NCBI GenBank assembly: GCA_016722525.1
Contig: JADKJB010000005.1
Location: 62,001 to 126,000 of the forward strand
Length of the DNA: 64,000 nucleotides
From: Bacteroidota bacterium
Lineage (GTDB): Bacteria; Bacteroidota; Bacteroidia; AKYH767-A; OLB10
Direction of reading: 5' to 3'
A program made the translations under genes and the position numbers. The notes beneath the pieces are model-generated. The model was not told where the DNA came from, ran no database searches, and saw nothing but the letters and a program-made list of their open reading frames with translations. Below, in pieces: positions 28,310 through 37,895 of this stretch (the stretch's first letter is position 1; the number at the start of each line of letters is the position of its first letter).

Positions 28310-29050
28310 TTCTGGTTTAATCACAAATATAATAATTAAGCATTGAAATATCTAATTTCCTGGGAGGGAATAATGTAGGTAATTCATCTTTAAAAAACTA
28401 ACGTAACCAAATCAGGTGTTTTTGAAATTGCGTATTATCATACGAGGATGATGCGTAGTTCAATTTATTCAGCTCCATCACACTCACCTACAAGAACCGT
28501 TGTTCTCGTTTTTCCTTAATGTTAAGCATAAAGAAAGTTTCCGTTCAATGCACCTTAAGGTGGTTTGCTAACTCTTCTTGACAAGCGTCAGCGGAAATCA
28601 ATTTCTCTCGTCTGTTGATAGTGAATCTTTGCTCAGTTCGCTCGGCTTGAGCTCGTCGAAGGGTTTCGTTCTGTTAACTCTTAAAGTCTTCCATGTTTTA
28701 CACAGCATTCACCTTCGGTGAATTGAAGGTGTTTCAAGACACACAAAGCTTTGTAGATTTGCGCTGGGCGAACTTATCAGCACAAATGTTAATTCGAAGG
28801 ATTAAATGTCTTGTCCTGAAATAGATTTCTTTAAACCTATTACAGGCCAAGACAGCTTTAAATTGTATATGCTTTTGTATGTAATCTTTTTTAGGAACAG
28901 AGTGTGTATCCCTTTACAAATGAATACTTTATTTAATTAAGCCCCCTAATTTATTAATGATAAACTGAAAAATCTATTTAATGAACAAGGATGGAAGTAT
29001 TAATTTTTTATATCTTAGCTCAATAAATTTTAAATGAAATAAAGATAACT
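28310..29050. other. Gene-free stretch upstream of the CHASE2/CHAT island
   Basis: No convincing gene is seen in ~740 bases. It contains short palindromes (ACCTTCGGTGAATTGAAGGT near 28711) and may hold eroded intron sequence belonging to the domain V at 28276, since an intron body should lie on this side. The last 120 bases are very AT-rich and probably carry the promoter of the gene at 29051. Confidence 0.4.
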
Positions 29051-29821
29051 ATGAAATGGAAAATTACATTTTTATTTCTGTACATATTACTCTCATTTAC
29101 ATCCACTGGTCAAACTATTCCTACGATTAAAGTAGCATTCGCGGTTTTCCCAGGTCTTTTTGAAACTGATAAGGCATTTATAGTTAAAAAAATAAATGAA
29201 TTAGGAGAAGCGCAAAAAGTAAAAGTTTTTTTAGACAATCAAATGAACAAATATTCCAATTCTCAAATTTCCATTTATTTTAAAATAAACAAGCGGCTTT
29301 ACGGATACAATTTTAAGGGCAAAAATAATGTTGAATTTCAAATGATACCAACCGGAACAAGAGGGTTCGAGCAAAGCATGATATATGATATCAACGACTT
29401 AAATCTTTTTGGAGGATTCCCTTGTTATTTTTGACTCTTTGCAGATAAAATTTAATTGGCTTGATGAAACTATCAGTAAAATAAAGTTTGAACTAGTAAA
29501 TGAAACTAATGATAAGTTTACAATTGAAAAGAAGGAAACAGTTTATTAAAGTTTCATTTTATTAACTTGGGTGACAGTGATGTCTTTTATAATGCAAAAG
29601 CATCATACAACATTGGTCAATCATATAAATCTTCGCTTTTGTCAATTCGAATACCGGGATATATTAATAAGCAACGCCTGAAATATTTTATTACAGAAAT
29701 GAATCGATTATTTCCTGAATTAAGAGATGTTGAATTTTATAATGCGCTATGCTTTCATTTTAAAGATTGGGGCTATATTAACAAAAGCTCTTCTGATCAA
29801 TTATACAATATTTACTGGTAA
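29051..29821 (+). CDS. Secreted protein of unknown function (broken frames)
   Basis: A signal peptide (WKITFLFLYILLSFTSTGQ) starts a protein read as 29051-29434, then a middle segment in another frame (SLVIFDSLQIKFNWLDE) and an end segment to 29821 (DVFYNAKASYNIGQSYKS ... LYNIYW). Two or more single-base shifts lie near 29415 and 29545. The complete protein would have ~255 residues and be mostly alpha/beta. I do not recognise it. It ends 3 bases before the ATG of the CHASE2 protein at 29825, so the two are an operon. Confidence 0.5.
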
Positions 29822-29824
29822 GTA

Positions 29825-31247
29825 ATGGAAAAAGTATTGATTGCTTTTGTGATTGGTGGCATAAGTTACATGCTTAGTTATTTTTATTAAAAAACAAATG
29901 GCTTAAACAAAATTAGCTTATGTGATTTATTCCGTTTTCATTTCCTTTGTCGTTTGCCTTCTATCTTTTTTAAGAATAGATTATTTTTCAATCGGCATTG
30001 GAAATGAAATCAGCCTTTTAATGAGTTTGCTTCATTAGATAAAATTATAGACTCATCAACTCAAGAGGAATTCAAGAACTATTATAAAGACAATTTTAAT
30101 TTTATTGATGTTTCGTATAATTATGAAATTATACAGGATTCATCAGAGAAGATTGTAATCTCTGATAGAGGGGATATTGCTGAATTCCTCAATAAAATTT
30201 CCCCGATAGCAGCCTTATTGATTTGATTATTATAGATATGTACTTTGATAAGAAGGGGCTTGATAAAGATGACAATGATTTAAAAAATGCGATTAACTTA
30301 TTTTATAAATATGATAAAATTGCAATTGGAAAAACAAATAATTTTAACCTTTTTTTGAAGGATTTTCCGCTTGCGTTCGGAAATATAATGCATGAAGATC
30401 ATGACCGACTATTAATTGATGAAAATTTATTAACTGATAATGGACAAAGCCTTGCTTATTTATCCTATAATAAACTTAATTCCAATGGTTGCCATCTTAA
30501 ATATTCCTCCATTATTTCTGAAGAAGATACGCATAGTAAAAAACGTATGTACTGTCAAATTTTATACCTATACAGTATATCAAAGACAGTTTTGTATGCA
30601 ATAATTTAAAAGATAACTCTAATAAAAATTTATCAAGTGGTACGTTAAGTTCAGACATGTATCCTATATACCAAAACATTAGTTTTTTCGACAATGATTT
30701 TGCTTTAGAAATGTTTGAACAAAAATTGGCTTTTAACAAAGAAGCAGGCAATAAAAATATACTTGTACTAGGTACATTGTCTGATTATTCAAGTGATATT
30801 CATCAAACTGTTTTTGGAAAAACGCATGGGGTTTCATTTCTTATTAATACTTTAATTGCTCTTCAAAAAAAGCATCATCATCAAACAGTAACAGCGTTTC
30901 TGTTTTTGCTTGTGGTTCTTTCAATTTTTATACTTTCTGTTTCTTGCGATAGAATACGAAAAAAAATAAAACACTTTTTCTCAGATATTTTTGATTTTTC
31001 AACAAATAAATTAAATAAAGCTATAACAATTAAAATAAAGAATTTCACCAAGAATATAGTCTCTTTCATTTTGGTTTTTGAAGATGAGTTGGTTGCTCTT
31101 TTTTTGCTGGTTGTACTATATTGTATTTATGCCCTTTTTCATACAATACCAAATATATTTCTGGTGCTTTTTATTTTCTACATCAATACAAAAGTGCATA
31201 AGCATGTGAAAAATCAATTAAACAAAAGCACAAAGGCGCCCCAGTAA
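29825..31247 (+). CDS. CHASE2-domain membrane protein (broken frames)
   Basis: An N-terminal membrane helix (VLIAFVIGGISYMLSYFY) is followed by an extracytoplasmic domain of the CHASE2 type. LIIIDMYFDKKGLDKDDNDL is followed by KIAIG, and the closing part ILVLGTLSDYSSDIHQTVFG is followed by THGVSFLINTLIAL. Three C-terminal helices follow (VTAFLFLLVVLSIFILSV, ELVALFLLVVLYCIYALF and NIFLVLFIFYI), the usual CHASE2 topology. No output domain follows; the chain ends with a basic tail. Shifts lie in 29880-30060, near 30220 and near 30570; the open pieces are 30223-30609 and 30657-31247. Its 3' end overlaps the convergent TPR-CHAT gene by 34 bases. CHASE2 and CHAT domains occur together in other bacteria, so a shared pathway is likely. 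Confidence 0.65.
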
Positions 31248-34200
31248 AAGGGTGAGCTATAGGGACTACCGCCCGCAATAAAATGTAGTTGGGTTTCGCG
31301 GAAGGCATCATTTAGATTGGACGATTTCGTCCAATTCGAATAAAATTCTTCCATAAAAATGCTTGTAAAGTCATCATCGATTTTCCATAGTGATGAAATA
31401 ACACTATTAGCACCTGTGCTAATAACTGCTTTCTCAAGGCTGCATAATCCTTCATTGCCGGCATTTTCCCCAAGTTTAGAGTCACAAGCGGATAGTACCA
31501 CCAATTTTGTTTCTGTTAAGTCAATTGTAGCTAACTCATCGGAAGTTAAAATTCCATTCTCCTGAAATTGTTTTCTTATTTTTTATAAAATCGCTTGCTC
31601 CTGCTAATAGTAAACCGGACTTTTTCTCTGGATTGAAAAACTTAAACCTATCACGAATATAATCCGGTTCATACTCACGAGTAATTTCAAGACCTTTAGC
31701 ATAAAAGCCATGCGTTGCTAAATGGAGAACCGTAGGCTTGCTAACTGTTTTTAAATTATATTCCGAGGCCTTTTCACCTGAGTAAATAAAAGATTCAACA
31801 CCATTTTTTTTTAAAATTCCGGATATTGCGTAAATCTCTTTTTGTGAAAATGGGAGTGGTGAAATTTCTTCAAATGAATTAATAGCTCTTAACTCATTAT
31901 CTGAACTACTAAATGCTAGGTTTGACAAGTTCCCTTCTTGGTTATTTTCAAAATCGGTATTTGCCCTATTCCCTCCACCAGATGTGTATTTTGGATTGCC
32001 AAAAAGCACAACATTATCGTTACGACTCACCCTAATATTTTCATCTGAATTAATAGCGTTATAACCACTTAGATTTAGTACTTTCCTTTTTCGCACAGAT
32101 ACTTCTCAGAATTTCCTTCTTTAATTTTAAGCAAAGACCAATTTAAGCTTTGAAAGGATCCTGTTGAAACAAAATAAATATTCTCCGCTTTTTGTATTGA
32201 AAATGTAACTTCAGAAGGTAATAAACTCCAAAGTTTAGCGATTGATGTATTGACAGTTTTTCTATGAGCATTATCATGATTAATTTGGGTTACAAGAATA
32301 TCTATTTCTTCAGAATTAAATAGAATGCTTTTCTTGCTTGAATCAGCATCACTTACAAAAAAGTAATAACAACTATTGCATTCGTTTGAAGTACTATCAA
32401 AATATTTTCCGGGAAATATTTCAATTAACACTTCATTGTCATTAAGCATTGGAACTTCAGTTTTTACTTCTTTAAAGGTAGTTGCTGCTCCCATATGCAT
32501 CTGAGGTCCGGTGTATCCCAAATTTAATCCAGTAGTTGAACTTTTATCTTTATTAAAATACAGATTTAAAAAACTATTTTTATCTTCTTTAAATTTCTCT
32601 TCTATATTAGCTACCTTTTCCTGATTGTTTTCAACATTTAATGAATACAATTTTTCTAATTCAAACTTTCTTCTTTTCAATTCATAGTATTTTGTAATAA
32701 GCTTTTTATCTGACCTTTTTCTAAGCGAGTTAATCATTTCAGTGTTTTTAGTAGAAAAATAGTTTTTCCTTTTTCTAAAATACTCAAGCAACGTTTTGTC
32801 TTCTTTATGTTCATTTATATAAGAAACAAGTATGTTCTCATCTTTTTCGAACAATGCAAAGTACTCTATGGTTGCTTCTAATGAGAAAGGATCGTAATGA
32901 GTGTATACCTTTTTTTCAATATAGTCTAAGTTCTGGTTTATTATTGCCTTCTCATAGCTGCTTGTCTTAGAGCAAAGTGATAATTCCATTTTTAGTGAAT
33001 TAATAAAATAAATGTCTGCCTGAGATTTAGCAGGAACAGCCATTAGTTTATTTATTATTGACTGACATTCCTCAAATTGCTTTTTTTCGGAGAGCTAATT
33101 TAAAATGTGAAATACTATTCGCCCTTAAATAAGGAGTTATTTGTATGAAGTGAAGTTTATAAAATTTTGGGCTTAACAACGAATCTGATTTAGCAACCAA
33201 AAGGGCAGCCTCATCGTATTTATTTTCATCAAATTTTAGCTGAATTAAAGAGGAAGTTATGTTAAATAACTTGCCACTTTCAATATTCCCAATTGCTTTT
33301 AGATCGTTGATTGTTTTATCCAAAACGGAATCAATATAACCATAATCTTTGTTTCCTGTAACATAGCTTGGGGCAATCAATAAATCAGTTGCATAATTTG
33401 ATTTTAAAAGGCAGTAGTTTTCTTTTTCTAATTTTTCTTTAAAATCCATTTTTGAATATTCATTTAACACCGCACTTCCAATTTTCAATGCTTCCCGACA
33501 TTTACCCATACTCGCAAGGCGATAAGAGAGCCGAATAGCTTCAGTTGGTGCATAATTGGTTTTTGAAAGTAAATATTCTTCCAATCTTTCGGATTTTTTA
33601 CATTCAATATATGCAGAACCGTAATCGCCAACCAAAATGTAACTGCTGATTAATAAATCTTGTGTATCAATAAACTTCATCATGTTGTTATACTCATCCA
33701 TCTTTTTTAAATAATCAAGCGTCTGAAAAAGCTTGTTAGATTTAAATGGAACAAACAACTCTGGCTTAAATATTTCAATAATTTTCTTTAAATACTCTAA
33801 TTGTCTCTCGTATTCGTCCATTAAATAATAATTATTAATAACATCTTTAGCATATCTAAAATAAAAGTTCCTCGTTTTTATATCCTTTGATAATTCACCT
33901 AATATTTTGCGGCCAATACTTTCATTTGCCTTAATAGCCTCATCTTTATTGTGATTCAAAAAGGATGCTTTTGCAAATAAAATTTCAGATTCATACAATT
34001 TATAATTTGAGCCATAAATGTTCTTTCTTATTGCCACGCTCTTTTTGGAATAATCATATGCTTTTGAAAAATTAAGGCATTCATAGTAAATATCAGCAAT
34101 AGCATAATAACTTGAGGCAAGTGATGAATCCCTGTTAATATCTGTGTATCTAACGCCATTTAGTCCCTTCTCGACCCATATGCAATATAAATCGGCATTT

Positions 34201-34331
34201 TTTTCTGCAGTTTCATAATCCACTGCCCGAATCGCTTTGTAAGCAGTATTTTCAAGTTTTAAATCTTGGCATGAACTAAGCCCTATTAAAAATAAAAGCA
34301 GGGGTAATCTTATATGTTTAGTCTTGTTCAT
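31214..34331 (-). CDS. TPR-CHAT protease-like protein (broken frames)
   Basis: Four open pieces (33072-34331, 32075-33043, 31536-32096, 31214-31504) join into one ~1039-residue protein. A lipoprotein-type signal (LLLFLIGLSSC) starts it. Tetratricopeptide-like helical repeats fill residues ~40-450 (SYYAIADIYYECLNFSKAYDYSK), and a coiled linker follows. The C-terminal CHAT domain has the catalytic His in VLHLATHGFY and Cys in KLVVLSACDSKLGENAG, plus the typical GANSVISSLWKIDD and SPFYWGAFVL. The join at 33081-33087 is restored by one base in a homopolymer (giving KKQFEECQSIINKLM); the others near 32090 and 31560 are also at A/T runs. CHAT is a caspase-like cysteine protease fold. The target is unknown. 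Confidence 0.8.
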
Positions 34332-34391
34332 TTGGTTAATTTGAGACTCAAAAGTATTATTCAGATAAATTTATTTAGTCACTAAAGCCTG

Positions 34392-36140
34392 TCATTTATT
34401 TAATTTTTCATCAATTCGTACTTTAAAAGCATACACTTTATCTTTTGGCAAAATATCTTCTTGCGTCTTTTCAAAGTACCATTGTTCATTATATATTTTT
34501 CCTTCATATTCAAATCTAGCAACAAGGCAATTTTCAATTATATTTAATGGAGGACTTTTTACAATGCTACAAACCTCCCTTTGCTTGTTGAGTTCAACTT
34601 GAGCTCGCTTTAATACATCCATTACCTCCTCAGGCTCAAGAGTAAAAAAAGACAACTCAAATATTGCTGAAAGTTTTTTAGAATGTCTAATAAGCACTTT
34701 GCAAACATTGGGAATTGATACATCAACTAATCTGTATTTGCCATAATTTGAGCTGTCTTTTATTACAATATCGTTAGTATCCCTATTGTCTAAAATATAT
34801 TTTATCCCTTGATATATTGGACATGTTCTGTTTTCAATTTTATTTAATTTTTCGCCTGAATTTAATTCATTAGAATTTAATTCTTCAAAATTGAAGCTTT
34901 GTTTTGTAGTAGTTTCTCCGTTAGTTTTTTTTAAATTATCTATCGAATAATAACTTTCTGCCATCGGAGGATAAATAAGCCTAATAATGTTCGATGCTCT
35001 AAATCTATCATCAATAAAGATAGTATCAATTAAAGTCAGCTTTTGATTAGGTTTTAACTTATACATATAACCTCGCCCACAGTCCCATGGATATAAGAAG
35101 AAGTAAGGGTGAGTATTGGCGGTCAATGCCAAATGGATATTAAATATAAATCTTATTGAGTTATTACTTATATTTCTATAATTTAATTTAACTTGAACAC
35201 AATTGTAATTATCAATCGTCATAGGAGTTAAACTGACCTTTTCAACTTGGAGAGATTCTTCAAATGGTATTCCATCATGCAATAAACATTTAGCTTCTAA
35301 CAAATCATCCCTCTCAAAAGCTAAGCATTCATCGTCCCATAAATCTTTTATGGGATGAAACTGAGGAATATCTGGCCAATTACATTTCTTAACCAATTCA
35401 TTCATTCTTCTAATTTGCTCTTCGCTTTCAACACTACTAAAACCAGAAATTCCTCTAATTGCTAAATCATTGTAAAAGTTACTTTCAATATTAGCACTTT
35501 GGCTCATTTGCCACCATAATGTACTTCGATAGGCTTCTCTTGCAGCTTTTAATCTTGTATTATCGGTTGCATATCCTTGATATTCACAAATTTTATATTC
35601 ATCCCTAAATTTAAATAGTTTTTTAAAAATGGCTTCAATCTCTTCGGGTTCCTCAGCGCAGTAAATGGAAATATATCTGAAGGAGTATTTGGGCAGCAAT
35701 CATATCTGCTCCAAGTTCGATTGTTGCATTTGAGCAGATTAATGAGAAAAGGCACTTTGAATCTTCTATTCTTTTATTAAGTGTATTGTATTATATGTGC
35801 CATTTCATGAGAGAGAATATAATATAGCTGCGGCTCACTTTCATGCATGCTAAGGCTTTTTAGTTTCGAGGCTATTTGTTCTACATCAATATATATTTTA
35901 TTTGACCCTTCGTTTACATGAGTGCCTCCTTTAGTTGTAAATTCATATTCTACATTTATATTACTATAATGTGCATAATGATCCAAACTACCTTTTTCAT
36001 TAAGCCGCTTTATTATTTCACTGGTTCTACTTTTAATCCATTCAATCGTATTTTGCTCCAGAGTGTCCGTTTGCCCTAAAGACACTTGGAAAAAAAAGCA
36101 TAAATAATAGGAAGAAAATTATTTTTTTGCTACTATTCAT
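34392..36140 (-). CDS. Secreted zincin-like metallopeptidase with large C-terminal domain (broken frames)
   Basis: The best start is the ATG at 36140: one base less in the A8 run at 36090-36097 gives the signal peptide MNSSKKIIFFLLFMLFF ... QVSLGQ. The zinc motif SHEMAHIIQY (HExxH) follows, then ELGADMIAAQ as the probable third-ligand Glu/Asp region, reached after another shift near 35775. The frame changes again near 35700 and then runs to 34392 through ICEYQGYATDNTRLKAAREA and a ~350-residue beta-rich C-terminal part of unknown type. It lies 60 bases upstream of the TPR-CHAT gene on the same strand, so the two are probably co-expressed. The family is not recognised beyond zincin. Confidence 0.6.
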
Positions 36141-36435
36141 TTTAAAGAAGTTGAACAATATTTATAAATAAATTTTAATCTGTAAATTTAACAATTTTAG
36201 CTTTTTCAACAAAAATTAATATTTAATTGTATTAATTGCTGTTAGAAATTGCGTATACCAATTTAACTTTAGGCCGAGTTGTAAAATTCCTTAAAGCAAT
36301 TTACTATTGTGCTTTAAACTTGCATCCAAAATAAATAGAAACAGTACTTGTTTTACTTACTCTGTAGGCCGTATCCCATTTCGGATTTTATTTTCACCTC
36401 GAAACCCCAATAAAATGGTAAATAGGCCCAAAATT

Positions 36436-36475
36436 TATAGGGAAAACCCTTGCTTTTTTCAGGGTTTTCCCTATA
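36436..36475. repeat. Perfect 15-bp inverted repeat with third half-site
   Basis: TATAGGGAAAACCCT and AGGGTTTTCCCTATA enclose a 10-base loop (TGCTTTTTTC). A third AGGGTTTTCCCT half-site follows at about 36488-36499. It could be an operator, a transcript boundary hairpin or a small palindromic repeat. No tail of Ts follows directly. Confidence 0.7.
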
Positions 36476-36624
36476 TTTTAAAAGTTCAGGGTTTTCCCTC
36501 TTGTTTTGCACTAGTTGATGTCCTTTATTTGTGGTGTGTGTTTAGTTCAAAGAATGGCCCAATCAAAGGTTTGCCCCTTAACAAGCTGTTCTTGAAAATC
36601 CAATTTTTTTTGGTATTATTCTCA

Positions 36625-36657
36625 ACTGCAGTGGCTTTACAACCACTGCAGTTTTTA
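36625..36657 (+). terminator. Rho-independent-type hairpin
   Basis: ACTGCAGTGG and CCACTGCAGT (36625-36634, 36643-36652) pair perfectly over an 8-base loop, followed by five Ts. No plus-strand gene ends just before it, so it may terminate an unrecognised short transcript. Confidence 0.55.
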
Positions 36658-36671
36658 CAAGTTGCAAACCT

Positions 36672-36800
36672 ATGACTCAGGGAAAAAAAAGGGCGAAAGC
36701 TAAAGGCCACGTATTAATAACCGAAGATCCTGAAAATGAGGTGGTTTTAAAGCCACCGCCAGTGAAAAAGAAAAATAGTGGCAGCAAATCTGTTTCATAA
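36672..36800 (+). CDS. Very small basic protein (42 aa), tentative
   Basis: A short frame starts at ATG 36672 and encodes a Lys-rich peptide (MTQGKKRAKAKGHVLITEDP ... VVLKPPPVKKK). It is hydrophilic and has no known motif. It lies between a terminator-like hairpin and the next small gene. It may be chance. Confidence 0.25.
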   Translation: MTQGKKRAKAKGHVLITEDPENEVVLKPPPVKKKNSGSKSVS

Positions 36801-36918
36801 TGCTACTATAACTTACTCATTAACAATATTTTAAACATACTGGTTGTTAATAACTTTGAAAATAGTTGTTCGTTTCTCCAAATTTAGTTTCCTTTATACT
36901 TTATACCCCCCAAATAGT

Positions 36919-37134
36919 ATGCTTACCTTCGAATCTGAGTACCCGTTTTCTGAAACCATCGACTATATGGTTCAAATGCGACAGGATCTGCTGAAGTTAT
37001 TACGCGATTGTGCAGTGGTGGAAGAGTCCGTATCCAAGTTTTCTTTATTTTCCTCTAAAAGAGCCTTCCGTAAAGAAGAATTAGCGCTTGGCTTGCACTC
37101 TTACAACCACTTTTGTGAGTTTAGCCGGAGCTAA
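36919..37134 (+). CDS. Small hypothetical protein (71 aa)
   Basis: From ATG 36919 the product is acidic at the start and helical (TIDYMVQMRQDLLKLLRDCA), with a basic second half. The same frame is open further upstream, but the ATG at 36919 gives the more natural protein. No family is recognised. It lies 138 bases before tdk and has no close partner. Confidence 0.35.
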   Translation: MLTFESEYPFSETIDYMVQMRQDLLKLLRDCAVVEESVSKFSLFSSKRAFRKEELALGLHSYNHFCEFSRS

Positions 37135-37271
37135 AAGCACCTGTTGTTGCCCTTTTTTGCTGCCCTCAAGCTGCGTTTCACCACCGATTGTGGGTTTGGC
37201 ATAATATAGTTGCCCGGTTCATTTGATTGTACCTGAATCATTGGTAATTTTGCTTTTTCAACCTATTCAAT

Positions 37272-37868
37272 ATGTTCCTGGAATCTTCCGGTCATTTATC
37301 ACGACGCAAAGGCGCCATCGAAGTCATTTGTGGTTCCATGTTTTCCGGCAAAACGGAAGAATTAATCCGCCGACTCAAGCGTGCACGTATTGCTAAGCTG
37401 AAAGTAGAAATATTTAAACCTATTACCGATCAGCGGTACGATGAGCAGAATATTGTTTCGCACGACGCTAACTCTATCATTTCAACTCCCATTCCCGCCT
37501 CTTCAAATATTTTGTTGTTGAGCAATGAGGTAGATGTGATTGGAATTGATGAGGCTCAATTTTTTGATGATGAGTTGCCTAATGTCTGCGAGCAACTGGC
37601 CAACAGTGGTCTTCGCGTTATTGTTGCCGGTCTCGATATGGATTATCTGGGCAAACCTTTTGGTCCCATGCCGCAGTTATTAGCTGTAGCCGATTATATT
37701 ACCAAGGTACACGCCATATGCATGCATTGTGGCGATCTGGCACATCATTCCTTCCGAACAGTAACCGATAATTCACTTGTTCTGCTAGGTGAAAAAGAAA
37801 GCTATATTCCTTTATGCCGATCTTGTTTTGTCAAGGCAGCAGCAATGCAAAAAGCCGGTAAAATATAA
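37272..37868 (+). CDS. tdk: Thymidine kinase (type II, TK1-like)
   Basis: It phosphorylates thymidine with ATP in the pyrimidine salvage pathway, in the cytoplasm. The 198 residues show the Walker A loop GSMFSGKT (21-28), the catalytic DEAQFF block, the lasso segment and the structural zinc cysteines in ICMHCGD and PLCRSCF. The length is typical of Bacteroidota Tdk. The stop is followed within 27 bases by the murF-alr reading frame, so the two are probably co-transcribed. There are no anomalies. Confidence 0.95.
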   Translation: MFLESSGHLSRRKGAIEVICGSMFSGKTEELIRRLKRARIAKLKVEIFKPITDQRYDEQNIVSHDANSIISTPIPASSNILLLSNEVDVIGIDEAQFFDDELPNVCEQLANSGLRVIVAGLDMDYLGKPFGPMPQLLAVADYITKVHAICMHCGDLAHHSFRTVTDNSLVLLGEKESYIPLCRSCFVKAAAMQKAGKI

Positions 37869-37895
37869 TGCAACCCGCTCCACTATTAGAATTTA

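Larger units (their letters stand above)
36141..36671. other. AT-rich intergenic region right of the CHAT island
   Basis: No convincing gene. It holds the palindrome at 36436-36475 and the hairpin at 36625-36657. The AT-rich start (36141-36240) is probably the promoter region of the metallopeptidase-CHAT operon. Confidence 0.5.

Noticed and set aside
28440..28800. Reverse-transcriptase or maturase remnant upstream of domain V
   Set aside because: Translation of the minus strand gave only short frames without YADD or other maturase motifs.
36307..36675. 122-codon plus-strand open frame
   Set aside because: It runs through two perfect hairpins, has an odd composition and no recognisable domain.
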